From positions 1 through 64,000 of the forward strand of contig JAHPYZ010000012.1 of the NCBI GenBank assembly GCA_019058425.1: DNA of 64,000 bases. Reading direction: 5' to 3'. Within the stretch, counting starts at the first letter, position 1. Each line of letters opens with the position of its first letter. The translations under genes and the position numbers were made by a program. Below the pieces are notes generated by a model. The model saw only the letters and a program-made list of their open reading frames with translations, was not told where the DNA came from and did no database searches. This document shows, in pieces, positions 1 through 7,529 of this stretch. This DNA comes from Promethearchaeota archaeon. Lineage in GTDB: Archaea > Asgardarchaeota > Lokiarchaeia > Sigyniarchaeales > SOKP01.

Positions 1-1
1 T

Positions 2-544
2 GCGGTTAGGAGTGGCCTTGGGAGATATGGCAGGAATAATATTTGTTATATTGACGGTTGGGGCAGTATGTTTTACCTATATACTTATTTTACAGATTTT
101 CAGTTTGAAGATAATCATTGGACAGAAATTAAAATGATGGACCAATGTGAAAATTGTACAATTTGCTTTAATAATTGTATTACCAAGGCAATCCCCGCCC
201 CTACAGATGAAAATTTTGTAATAAATGCAACTAATTGCATTCCTGTATACAATGAAATTGAAGGCATAATTCCAGATTGGATTCCTTCTGAAGCTCATAA
301 TGCTTTAATAGGTTGCATGGGATGTCAAAAATCATGTCCTAGTAATCATGAAGTAATCGGCTTAACAGAACGTCTTGGAGATATTACAGAGGATGAGACT
401 AAAAAGATATTAAATGGAAACCACGATAAAGAATTAATAGATTCTTTATTAAAAAAGCTTAAAATGTTTACCCCAGAATATGGAGAACGAATGCTTATAG
501 TTATTAAAAGAAATTTAGAGTTACTCTTAAAAAAACCTAATTAA
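2..544 (+). CDS. QueG-like 4Fe-4S double-cluster protein, C-terminal part (5' end outside window)
   Basis: The reading frame is open from base 2, so the gene begins upstream of the window; the first in-frame ATG (68) is internal. The visible N-terminal stretch AVRSGLGRYGRNNICYIDG is the conserved GLG..G.N segment that precedes the paired-cluster domain of epoxyqueuosine-reductase-like (COG1600-type) proteins. After it come CENCTICFNNC (CxxCxxCxxxC) and CMGCQKSCP, the ligands of two [4Fe-4S] clusters. The C-terminal 60 residues are charged and helical. A cobalamin-binding N-terminal domain as in QueG would lie outside the window and cannot be checked. The fold assignment is fairly safe. True queuosine function is not, because reductive-dehalogenase-like relatives share this domain. 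Confidence 0.75.
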   Translation, partial: AVRSGLGRYGRNNICYIDGWGSMFYLYTYFTDFQFEDNHWTEIKMMDQCENCTICFNNCITKAIPAPTDENFVINATNCIPVYNEIEGIIPDWIPSEAHNALIGCMGCQKSCPSNHEVIGLTERLGDITEDETKKILNGNHDKELIDSLLKKLKMFTPEYGERMLIVIKRNLELLLKKPN

Positions 545-640
545 ATTTAAAAAAAAATTTATTTTTATTAGAAATTTTTCTTTTTTCTATTCAATATTAC
601 AATCATTTCTTCAATTTAAAATTAAATATATTATTAGGTA

Positions 641-970
641 TTAGGGATATTGATTTATTTCTTCAAGGTATATTTTAAACCTTGAAATTAACCAACATAG
701 AGTATCATAATCCAGGTCTGAATCAAAAATTTTCTCAGCTCTTTTTACAACATCTCTTTCGGAATATTTTTTGGATCCTTTTTCAAATAGTAATTCTAGT
801 TCTGCAAGAGCCCAACATAAAGCATCAAAAGGAAAATTACTATCTAATAAATGTTGATAAAATTGATCGGTTTTTAACCTTCGATTTTCATTCATTTCAA
901 TGACTTTTAAAGACTTAACTTCATTTTCAGGCAAAAATTCATTATATAATCCAGATATTGCTTTTCTCAT
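641..970 (-). CDS. small protein with internal FDxLCW repeat, unknown function
   Basis: 109 residues. ATG at 970 is chosen because GAGGTG lies 8 nt upstream on the minus strand; an in-frame GTG at 982 lies inside that ribosome binding site. The protein is acidic and helical, with no signal peptide or membrane segment. Two similar stretches are visible, PFDALCWALAELELLFE and DYDTLCWLISRFKIYLEE, suggesting a duplicated helical unit with an invariant Leu-Cys-Trp. I do not recognise the family. It is on the same strand as the two genes at 1101-1776 but separated by AT-rich spacers. Confidence 0.6.
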   Translation of the reverse strand: MRKAISGLYNEFLPENEVKSLKVIEMNENRRLKTDQFYQHLLDSNFPFDALCWALAELELLFEKGSKKYSERDVVKRAEKIFDSDLDYDTLCWLISRFKIYLEEINQYP

Positions 971-1100
971 TTTTTTTACCACCTCTTTTTATTTTAAATA
1001 AATAAATTTTATCCAAAACTCAAAAAACATTAAAAACCTTGAAAATTGGCATCTTATAATTATAATTTGAATAACAGATATTTCAAACGTTAAACGTAAT

Positions 1101-1289
1101 TTATGTTTTATTCTGCAGAGATCTTACCAGCTTATCTAATTTCTTTTTACATTGCCAATGAGCAACAGAATTTTTGAAATCTTGTTTTAAAGTAGAATTA
1201 TTACTTTTATTTTCTTTTTGTTTACTTTGATTAGAATCAAATATACTTCTGTTATTTAACCGATGAAAATTTTCAATCTCGTTTCTCAT
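1101..1289 (-). CDS. small basic protein, hypothetical
   Basis: 62 residues, rich in Lys, Asn and Ser. A purine-rich AAGAGAAGAT precedes the ATG by a few bases and could act as a ribosome binding site. There are no recognisable motifs; the C-terminal half (around HWQCKKKLDKLVRSLQ) looks like an amphipathic basic helix. It lies 25 bp downstream of the universal stress gene on the same strand, so the two could be cotranscribed. It may be a real small protein or a chance frame; nothing else on either strand competes with it. Confidence 0.4.
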   Translation of the reverse strand: MRNEIENFHRLNNRSIFDSNQSKQKENKSNNSTLKQDFKNSVAHWQCKKKLDKLVRSLQNKT

Positions 1290-1314
1290 TTTATCTTCTC
1301 TTAATTATGATTAA

Positions 1315-1776
1315 TTATCTAACAATTAAAATATCACAAGAAGTATGTTTTACTACTTTCTGTGTAACAGATCCAATGATTGTGCGTTTAATTTTAGAAT
1401 GTATTCCCTTAGTTCCAATTACAGTAAGATCAAAAAACTCTTCTTTTGTAATTCTTTTAATATAATCTTCGGGAGGTTCTCTTGTGATAAGTCGGCTCTC
1501 GATTGGTAAATTTTCCCTTTCAAATACTTCTTTCAATCTATATAAAAGTTTTTTTCCTTCTTCTTTTGCATGATCCAATAACGATTGTTCACTTATATAA
1601 TAAGAACTACCACCTGATGGAAGCGCTATTGATGTCAGTGCTATTTTCTTAGGATGTTCAATTGAATGAATCATTATAACCTTACAATTCCAGCTTTTTT
1701 GAAGTTCAATTACCTTTTCTACAGCTCTTAATGAATTTAATGAATCATCAATAGCAAGCAGAATTTTGTTATACAT
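1315..1776 (-). CDS. universal stress protein, UspA family
   Basis: 153 residues, one UspA domain, the usual length. ATG at 1776 is preferred because GAGGTGG sits a few bases upstream; a GTG at 1785 overlaps that site. The N-terminus MYNKILLAIDDSLNS is the first strand and loop of the fold. The C-terminal GTKG...GS...VV pattern is the ATP-binding G-x2-G-x9-G(S/T) signature, so this is the nucleotide-binding subclass. Members are cytoplasmic dimers induced by stress or starvation. No target pathway is implied by the neighbours. Confidence 0.9.
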   Translation of the reverse strand: MYNKILLAIDDSLNSLRAVEKVIELQKSWNCKVIMIHSIEHPKKIALTSIALPSGGSSYYISEQSLLDHAKEEGKKLLYRLKEVFERENLPIESRLITREPPEDYIKRITKEEFFDLTVIGTKGIHSKIKRTIIGSVTQKVVKHTSCDILIVR

Positions 1777-1900
1777 AAAAACCACCTCAGAATTTGTTCT
1801 TATTGAATAAATTTCAATATTGAATGTTTTATTATATTATATTTTTTTCTTCATTTACCATATAATATTTATTAAATAAACTATTTAAATACTTCGGATA

Positions 1901-1932
1901 TAGTTCGGGGAAAGGTGAGGGATATCGAACTA
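1901..1932. promoter_or_regulatory. inverted repeat TAGTTCG/CGAACTA
   Basis: TAGTTCG (1901-1907) and its exact complement CGAACTA (1926-1932) flank an 18-nt spacer containing GGTGAGGG. It lies between the divergent universal stress gene and the small membrane protein/TauE pair. It could be an operator or an RNA hairpin. CGAACTAT recurs at 3939-3946 before the next regulatory gene. Function unknown. Confidence 0.3.
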
Positions 1933-2053
1933 GATTCGAGATAAATAAATATTTTTTGAAAAACATAATCTTTAAATAAAATTCTATTATTATATTTAAT
2001 TATATCTAACTATAACTAATGAAACTTAATTAAAATTACCTAAATATATAAAA

Positions 2054-2209
2054 ATGACAATAGATTGGGAAATTGGAAAAGAAGCACGTGAATTAGATGA
2101 AAGACCATTTAAAGAAAGAATAAGAATAGAAAAAGGCTCAATTAAAAAAATAAGTATTGCTTTATTATGCTATTCTTTTGTAATGATAATATTTTATTTA
2201 GTTCTTTAG
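2054..2209 (+). CDS. small single-helix membrane protein upstream of TauE/SafE transporter
   Basis: 51 residues, starting MTIDWEIGKEARELDERPF. The first 30 residues are charged; the last about 20 (around ISIALLCYSFVMIIFYLVL) form one membrane helix ending at the stop. It ends 12 bp before the transporter gene, so the two are almost certainly cotranscribed. No strong ribosome binding site precedes the ATG, which fits a short or absent leader. The arrangement suggests an accessory subunit of the transporter, but this is inference from position. No family recognised. Confidence 0.6.
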   Translation: MTIDWEIGKEARELDERPFKERIRIEKGSIKKISIALLCYSFVMIIFYLVL

Positions 2210-2221
2210 TGCTCAATAATC

Positions 2222-3013
2222 ATGGAATTGATTATATTCGTAATTTTATTAGCATTTTTATTTGAATCCATTGATTCAATGGCAGGTATGGGATTTGGTA
2301 CCGCCTTATCACCATTATTGTTATTATTTGGTTATACACCACTTCAAATAGTTCCAACCATCTTAATTTCAGAAGCAATTACTGGAGTAATTGATACATT
2401 TTTTGATCATGAATTCAATAATATTCGTTATTCTTTTCGACCGTTAAATGATGCCACTAAAATCGCGCTAATAATGGCATTTTTTGGATGCTTAGCTATA
2501 TTTGCTTCAGTTCTTCTAGGTTATTACGCAATTAAATTTCCTAGTATCGTTATTAAGACTTATGTTGCAGTTTTAGTTATTTTTATGGGTATATCTGGTA
2601 TTATTAGAATAAAACTAGTGCAAATTGAGATTTCACACCCACGCAGAAAGATGTTAATAGGGTTTTCTGCAATAGCAGGTTTTAATAAGGGGATTGGCGG
2701 CGGTGGATATGGACCAGTAATAACTATGGGACAGATTTTTTCTGGAGTCTATGAAAAAAGTGCTACTGCAATCGTTTCTTTTGCAGAATCTATCGTTTCA
2801 ATTGTAGGTATTTTAACATTTTTTTTAATTAGTTTTGCAGGAGTAGAATTGGATCTTGTACTTCTGCCCTCATTATTTACTGGAGGGTTTTTTGCTGCAC
2901 TTTGTGCCCCATATCTAGTAAGAGTAATACCTAATAAAATCTGGAAATATTTTATCCCATTTTATGCCATTGGAATTGGAATATTTTCAATTGTTAAGAT
3001 ATTTTTTTTATAG
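2222..3013 (+). CDS. sulfite/organosulfonate exporter, TauE/SafE family membrane protein
   Basis: 263 residues, the normal size for the family, with about seven or eight hydrophobic helices. The first repeat contains ESIDSMAGMGFGTALSPLLL and the second AGFNKGIGGGGYGPVITMGQ, the two glycine-rich signatures expected of the duplicated TauE/SafE fold. Family members export sulfite, sulfoacetate or related small anions; the substrate cannot be read from sequence. It follows the 51-residue membrane protein by 12 bp. A sulfosugar-type gene cluster lies about 48 kb away; a link is possible but unproven. Confidence 0.88.
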   Translation: MELIIFVILLAFLFESIDSMAGMGFGTALSPLLLLFGYTPLQIVPTILISEAITGVIDTFFDHEFNNIRYSFRPLNDATKIALIMAFFGCLAIFASVLLGYYAIKFPSIVIKTYVAVLVIFMGISGIIRIKLVQIEISHPRRKMLIGFSAIAGFNKGIGGGGYGPVITMGQIFSGVYEKSATAIVSFAESIVSIVGILTFFLISFAGVELDLVLLPSLFTGGFFAALCAPYLVRVIPNKIWKYFIPFYAIGIGIFSIVKIFFL

Positions 3014-3141
3014 TTTTTAAACAACCTAATAGATCAAAATATATGTAGATGTGAAGAAACTCCCTTAAAATACCTAAAAATTATCCACTTTTTTAAAGAA
3101 TTGTTAAAAATGAAGATCACCCAAATAAATAACCAAGCAAT

Positions 3142-3723
3142 TTAGTTATAAATTGAAGAATTTAAGAAATAACGTCTCTGAGAATGATTTATAAATTTCT
3201 GAAAATAGCTATCCCAAATGTTTTTCAGAATTCTTTTTATCTCTATTTTCAGAGAATCACCAATATTGATAAGATTTTTTGTAATTTCGGTTCGAATTAA
3301 ATTTTCTTTTAAAATTTCAGATTCAATAATTTTATATAAAGACTGTATCTTTTCGGATAATATAATCTCTGATACAATATTTAAGAACTGCAATCTATAA
3401 ATTTTTAATTTTTCAGGTACAACTATAATTATAACAATATTTGCTGGAGTTTCATCATCAAATACTGATCTAATTTGACTTCTTTTTAAGAAAATTTTAA
3501 ATTTCTTTGCACAATATATTTTTTCTTTATATTTTATATCAATATGTTCAAAAACATCGCAGTCATCGAAATCTAAATACCATATTGGATGGTATTTAAT
3601 GAGAAGCATAAGTTCTTCTTTTTTTTCCAAAGGCTTATCTGGATAAATAATAAGAGGGATGATATTTAGGATTCTATTATAAAACATCACAAAAACGTGG
3701 ATTAATTCTGAATCGAATGTCAT
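3142..3723 (-). CDS. hypothetical protein, roughly 190 aa, mixed alpha/beta
   Basis: 193 residues. The ATG at 3723 is preceded by AAGGA with good spacing. The N-terminal half alternates hydrophobic strands (MFYNRILNIIPLIIYPD, then a WYLDFDDCDVF segment and NIVIIIVVP). The C-terminal half is strongly helical with charged heptad-like runs. There are no metal, nucleotide or membrane motifs. The pattern of a small alpha/beta domain followed by long helices resembles archaeal signalling or roadblock-like regulators, but I cannot name a family. Confidence 0.65.
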   Translation of the reverse strand: MTFDSELIHVFVMFYNRILNIIPLIIYPDKPLEKKEELMLLIKYHPIWYLDFDDCDVFEHIDIKYKEKIYCAKKFKIFLKRSQIRSVFDDETPANIVIIIVVPEKLKIYRLQFLNIVSEIILSEKIQSLYKIIESEILKENLIRTEITKNLINIGDSLKIEIKRILKNIWDSYFQKFINHSQRRYFLNSSIYN

Positions 3724-4094
3724 ATTTTTTCCTTCTTTTTTTTTACATTTGTTTAACGAATCTCATAATAAATATGTTGAATTACATATATAAGGATATC
3801 GAAAACAATAATAATAATGCCGATAAACGATAAGATATATGATACTTTAAAATTAATTGATTGAACATAAAGACTACCGAATAATCTTCAACTAATATAA
3901 ATAAAATCCACACAATATACGGGAATCGCTATTATATCCGAACTATCTTCGATAGGTTTATATATTATAAAATATATATATCATATTAGAAGAACTATAT
4001 AAATATAATATAAAGAAGAAGACTAAATTGAATAATATTCAGATTATTATCAAATTGTATATTAACTCTAAATTAAAAGAATAAGTTGATTATA
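3724..4094. other. divergent intergenic region with CGAACTAT and CTATC-TTC-GATAG elements
   Basis: 371 bp between divergent genes. It holds CGAACTAT (3939-3946, also present in the 1926 repeat), a small perfect inverted repeat CTATC/GATAG with a TTC loop (3944-3956), a long AT-rich TATA-like block (3957-4010) and GAATAATATTC at 4030-4040. No reading frame or RNA gene was recognised in it. Confidence 0.4.
4030..4040. promoter_or_regulatory. candidate Lrp-type operator GAATAATATTC
   Basis: GAATAATATTC lies 54 nt before the ATG of the zinc-ribbon Lrp gene. Its reverse complement GAATATTATTC occurs at 6526 before the second Lrp paralogue, and GAATAATATCC at 8980 before gdhA. Lrp-family proteins commonly bind AT-rich imperfect palindromes and regulate themselves and glutamate metabolism. 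The assignment is inferred. Confidence 0.4.
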
Positions 4095-4679
4095 ATGGTA
4101 ACGTGTCCTAAATGTGGAGAAGAATACTCGTTAGGTAGAAAAATTAATCACAGCTGTAAAGGCTTTTCAATAGAACATGGTGTTATTTTTAATGATGATC
4201 GTAAGAATAATCCTTGGAACTGTTATAGTATAGATGAAGTAGATAAAAAAATTTTAAATGTGTTGCAAAGAAATGATAAAATCTCGTATCGGGAACTATC
4301 AGAGAAATTGGAGCTAGCTGCAAGTACAATTCATAATAGAGTGGTAAAATTGATTGAAGAGGAAATTATAAAGCAATTTGGAGCTATAGTAGATCCAGAA
4401 AAAATAGGTTATAATAGTATAGCAATAGTTGGACTTTCAGTTGATCCAATGAAAATGAAGCAAATTGCGGAGATAATATCATCATATGATGAAACTCAAC
4501 TTGTAGCAATTTCAACAGGAGACCATGACATTATAGCTCAGATCATTGCTAAGGATGAGAAATCTCTTTGGAACTTTATAAATATAAAAATCAAGACGAT
4601 AAATGGAATAAAACCTCACATCCATGTATCAAACTTTTTAGATATATTCAAATCAACGCATTCGATAAAAATCGCCTAA
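4095..4679 (+). CDS. Lrp/AsnC transcription regulator with N-terminal zinc ribbon
   Basis: 194 residues from the ATG at 4095 (an in-frame TTG at 4086 is less likely). Residues 1-25 carry CPKCGEEY...HSC, a C-x2-C plus later His/Cys, so a probable zinc-binding ribbon. The HTH_AsnC domain follows (about 50-100; DKKILNVLQRNDKISYREL, AASTIHNRV recognition helix). The C-terminal RAM effector-binding domain contains the GDHDI turn. The HTH and RAM parts closely match the receiver-fused paralogue at 6613-7506. Canonical Lrp proteins are about 150 residues, so the extra N-terminus is a distinct sensor. It probably controls amino-acid or glutamate metabolism, given gdhA nearby. Confidence 0.85.
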   Translation: MVTCPKCGEEYSLGRKINHSCKGFSIEHGVIFNDDRKNNPWNCYSIDEVDKKILNVLQRNDKISYRELSEKLELAASTIHNRVVKLIEEEIIKQFGAIVDPEKIGYNSIAIVGLSVDPMKMKQIAEIISSYDETQLVAISTGDHDIIAQIIAKDEKSLWNFINIKIKTINGIKPHIHVSNFLDIFKSTHSIKIA

Positions 4680-4765
4680 GATTATAAAATTCTAAAATCA
4701 ATTAATATTTATTTAAAAAATTAGCTAATTTTAAGTTGTCGAGAGAATATTTATTTAAATCTTAT

Positions 4766-5212
4766 TTATTCATCATTAAACTGCTTCACAATTGTAAACC
4801 AAAAATTTACTATTGAATTAATAATCCTAGAGAATTCTTTCATTTCTAAAGGCTTAATTACATAGCAATTTGCATGGAGATCATAAGCTTTTAATAAATC
4901 TTCTTTAGCATCTGATACAGTCAAAATAACTATTGGAATCCGTTTCAATTCTTCCATTTTCTTAATTTCTTCCAATACATAAAATCCATTCCTTTTTGGC
5001 AGGTTTAAGTCCAAAAGAATTAAATTTGGTTTATCCACATTACTGTATTTTCCTTGCTTCTTTAAAAATTCTATTGCTTCAACACCATCCCTTACTACTT
5101 CCAAATTACTGACAATTTTATTCTCTTCAAGAACTTCTTTAGTAAGTCGAATATCTGCAGCGTTATCTTCTACAAGTAAGATTTTAGCTTTCACTCTATA
5201 GTATTCATTCAT
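4766..5212 (-). CDS. single-domain response regulator (CheY/Rcp1-like)
   Basis: 148 residues, receiver domain only. ILLVEDNAADIRL supplies the acidic pair, NLILLDLNLPKRNG the phospho-accepting aspartate, ILTVSDA the switch Thr/Ser and VIKPLEM the conserved lysine. The LNLPKRNGFYVLEEIK form is typical of Rcp1-type receivers that partner cytoplasmic-domain kinases. It starts 12 bp after the histidine kinase gene on the same strand, so they form an operon and probable cognate pair. With no output domain it must act through protein contact or phosphorelay. The receiver-Lrp protein divergently encoded from the kinase is a possible downstream acceptor. Confidence 0.9.
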   Translation of the reverse strand: MNEYYRVKAKILLVEDNAADIRLTKEVLEENKIVSNLEVVRDGVEAIEFLKKQGKYSNVDKPNLILLDLNLPKRNGFYVLEEIKKMEELKRIPIVILTVSDAKEDLLKAYDLHANCYVIKPLEMKEFSRIINSIVNFWFTIVKQFNDE

Positions 5213-5224
5213 AATTTTATCTCT

Positions 5225-6292
5225 TTAGTCTTTAATCATTTCAGTTATAACTGTAAAATAAAAAGTTGATCCTTTTCCAATTTCCGATTCAACCCATATT
5301 TTTCCACCATAACGTTGAACTATTTTTTTACAAATAGGTAGTCCTATACCTGTACCTGGATATTCTTCCTTAGTATGAAGGCGATAAAAAATATTAAAAA
5401 GCTTATCAAAAAATTTTGAATCAATCCCTATACCATTATCTTTTATAGAAAACAATAATTCATCATTTCTTTTTCTTACACCTATATGAATTTTAGGTGG
5501 TTCTTCTCTTCGAAATTTTATAGCATTACTAAGAAGATTCTGAAATAATTGAGTAAATTGAGTTTTATCAACTTTTATTATCGGTAATTTATCATAAGTA
5601 ATAACCGCACCACTTTCTTTTATTGCTTCTTGTAAATTATATAAAGCATTTTTCAGTATCTTCTCAATATTATTTAGTTTTGAAGGTTTAGCATGCGTAG
5701 TGATTCTTGAGTACGACAATAGATCCTTTATAAGAGTGTTCATTTTTCTTGCTCCTTCTGTAATAAATTGGATGAATTCTTTCCCATCATTATCAATTTT
5801 ATTGTGATATCTATCTTCTAAAAGTTGAGAAAAACTAACAATTGCACGTAATGGTTCTTGTAGGTCATGCGATGCTACATAGGCAAACTGCTGTAAATCT
5901 TCATTAGAACGTTTTAAATCTTCCATTATTTCACTAAATTCAATTTCCCTTTTTGAAATATGCTCAGATAGAAATGAAACTACTACACCAACAATAAATA
6001 ACGATATAGCTCTCATAAAATTGTTTAAAGTTTCAAGTGTAAAGAACTGATCTTCTGGGACGATATTAAAAATAATTAATATTAGAGCTAAAAAGAGGGG
6101 TATAATTAACCCTTTTTTTTTCCACCATAAACACGCTAGGATTGAAGGAAAATAAAAAAAATGCGCTACTAATATAGAGGTTCTGAGAATAACTTCAAAA
6201 TAATAGATTAATAAACATGAAATTATTAATAAAGCTGAAATAATCAATATTCTAATTCTTTCTTCCTTAAATTTCACATTCTTGTCATCCAT
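5225..6292 (-). CDS. membrane-bound sensor histidine kinase
   Basis: 355 residues. The first about 110 hold four hydrophobic helices with little extracellular sequence. A short coiled-coil linker leads to the HisKA domain with the phospho-accepting histidine in AYVASHDLQEPLRAI. The HATPase domain shows the N box (NLLSNAIKF), G1 (DNGIGID), F box and G2 (GTGIGLPICKKIV). The kinase class is the phytochrome/Rcp1-type HisKA found in many archaea. The signal is unknown; the short-loop membrane region suggests sensing within the membrane. The downstream receiver gene is its likely partner. Confidence 0.92.
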   Translation of the reverse strand: MDDKNVKFKEERIRILIISALLIISCLLIYYFEVILRTSILVAHFFYFPSILACLWWKKKGLIIPLFLALILIIFNIVPEDQFFTLETLNNFMRAISLFIVGVVVSFLSEHISKREIEFSEIMEDLKRSNEDLQQFAYVASHDLQEPLRAIVSFSQLLEDRYHNKIDNDGKEFIQFITEGARKMNTLIKDLLSYSRITTHAKPSKLNNIEKILKNALYNLQEAIKESGAVITYDKLPIIKVDKTQFTQLFQNLLSNAIKFRREEPPKIHIGVRKRNDELLFSIKDNGIGIDSKFFDKLFNIFYRLHTKEEYPGTGIGLPICKKIVQRYGGKIWVESEIGKGSTFYFTVITEMIKD

Positions 6293-6612
6293 TTTTCTGT
6301 TTATATTAAATTATGGTTAATTAGAATTTGTAATCTATTAATAAGAATATTGTCCAATGTAAAATAAATTTTACCGAATAAAAATATAAATAATTTTTAA
6401 TAAGAAAAATGAGATGATAAATTATTATTCTTAAAATCTTTTGTAGTTTGCCTTCTTTTCTTAATAAAATTTTGTTAAAATATCTCTTTTTAAATTTGAA
6501 ATAAAAAAATTATAAATATTAAAATGAATATTATTCAGAATAAGGAACAAATATTTGGAAAAATTATTAATTTAAAAATCAAAAATTTAAAATTTAATTC
6601 TGGTGAACAACA
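6293..6612. other. divergent promoter region, AT-rich
   Basis: 320 bp between the histidine kinase and the receiver-Lrp gene. Beyond the GAATATTATTC site at 6526 and a GGTGA ribosome binding site at 6602-6606, it shows only A/T runs typical of archaeal promoters. No small reading frame stood out. Confidence 0.4.
6526..6536. promoter_or_regulatory. candidate Lrp-type operator GAATATTATTC
   Basis: This is the reverse complement of the site at 4030, lying 76 nt before the receiver-Lrp start. Both sites are followed by AGA on the strand shown. It is probably an autoregulatory element; the function is inferred. Confidence 0.4.
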
Positions 6613-7506
6613 ATAGAAGCACAAAAACTAGATATTATCTTAATTGAAGATAATAAAGCTGATGTTCGTCTAATTAATGAATTATTAAAATCTTCTGAAG
6701 AATTCAATTTTGAATTAGAAGCAAATCCTAGGCTTTCTGAAAGTATTGTTCGTCTCAAAACCAAAAAATTTGATATTATCTTACTAGATTTAACTTTACC
6801 AGACAGCGACAGAGAATCAACATTAGATACAGTCTTAAATGTCACTAAAGAAATTCCTATAGTCATATTAACTGGATTAGATGATAAAGATTCAGCATTA
6901 CAATCTCTCCAGAAGGGTGCTCAAGATTATATAATAAAAAATGATCTTAATGGACCAAGTCTTATAAGAGCAATTTTATATGCTATTGAAAGACACAAAA
7001 TTGAAACTGAAAAAGAAAAAGAAAAAATTTTAAGAGTGCCATTTGATGAAAAAGATAAAGAAATCCTTAATTATCTACAAGATAATTATAGAATATCTTA
7101 TAAAGATTTAAGTAAAAAAGTGAATTTAGCTGCTAGTACTATACATAATCGAGTACAAAATATGATAAAGGAAGGGATTATAAAAAAATTCGATACATTT
7201 GTGGATCCTTTCAGGGTGGGATACAACTCTATTGCAATTCTCGGTCTTTCTATAGATCCATTGAGTTTAGATGATATTGCGAGAAGACTCTCAAATTATG
7301 ATGAAATACAATTAATTGCCTCTTCTACAGGAGATCACAATTTATTAGTTAAAATTGTTGCCAGAGATGAAAAAAATCTCTGGAAATTTATAAATGAAAA
7401 GATTAAAATATTGGACGGAATCAAATTACCGATGCACGTGTCAAGTTTTATAGACATTTTTAAAATGTCCCATAAAATTAATTTTAAAGTTGAGAAACAA
7501 GAGTGA
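6613..7506 (+). CDS. response-regulator receiver fused to Lrp/AsnC DNA-binding and RAM domains
   Basis: 297 residues if translation starts at ATA 6613. The frame is closed by TGA at 6604-6606, and the first ATG/GTG/TTG in frame is GTG 7036, which would discard a complete receiver domain. GGTGA (6602-6606) lies 6 nt before the ATA. The receiver shows IEDNKADVRL (acidic pair), IILLDLTLPDSD (phospho-Asp), ILTGLDD (Thr) and YIIKNDL (Lys). After a charged linker come HTH_AsnC (AASTIHNRV) and the RAM domain (GDHNL). This fusion would let phosphorylation gate an Lrp-type regulator. The kinase at 5225-6292 is the nearest candidate donor. gdhA lies 23 bp beyond its 3' end in the opposite orientation. 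Confidence 0.85.
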   Translation: MEAQKLDIILIEDNKADVRLINELLKSSEEFNFELEANPRLSESIVRLKTKKFDIILLDLTLPDSDRESTLDTVLNVTKEIPIVILTGLDDKDSALQSLQKGAQDYIIKNDLNGPSLIRAILYAIERHKIETEKEKEKILRVPFDEKDKEILNYLQDNYRISYKDLSKKVNLAASTIHNRVQNMIKEGIIKKFDTFVDPFRVGYNSIAILGLSIDPLSLDDIARRLSNYDEIQLIASSTGDHNLLVKIVARDEKNLWKFINEKIKILDGIKLPMHVSSFIDIFKMSHKINFKVEKQE

Positions 7507-7529
7507 TTATAATTTATTAAAGGAAATTT

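Noticed and set aside
6594-6866. Minus-strand 90-aa frame over the receiver domain.
   Set aside because: The plus strand encodes a clear receiver domain in an open frame; the antisense frame has no motifs.
7036-7506. Short 156-aa Lrp protein starting at GTG 7036.
   Set aside because: The frame continues upstream through a full receiver domain to ATA 6613, with a strong ribosome binding site there and none before 7036.
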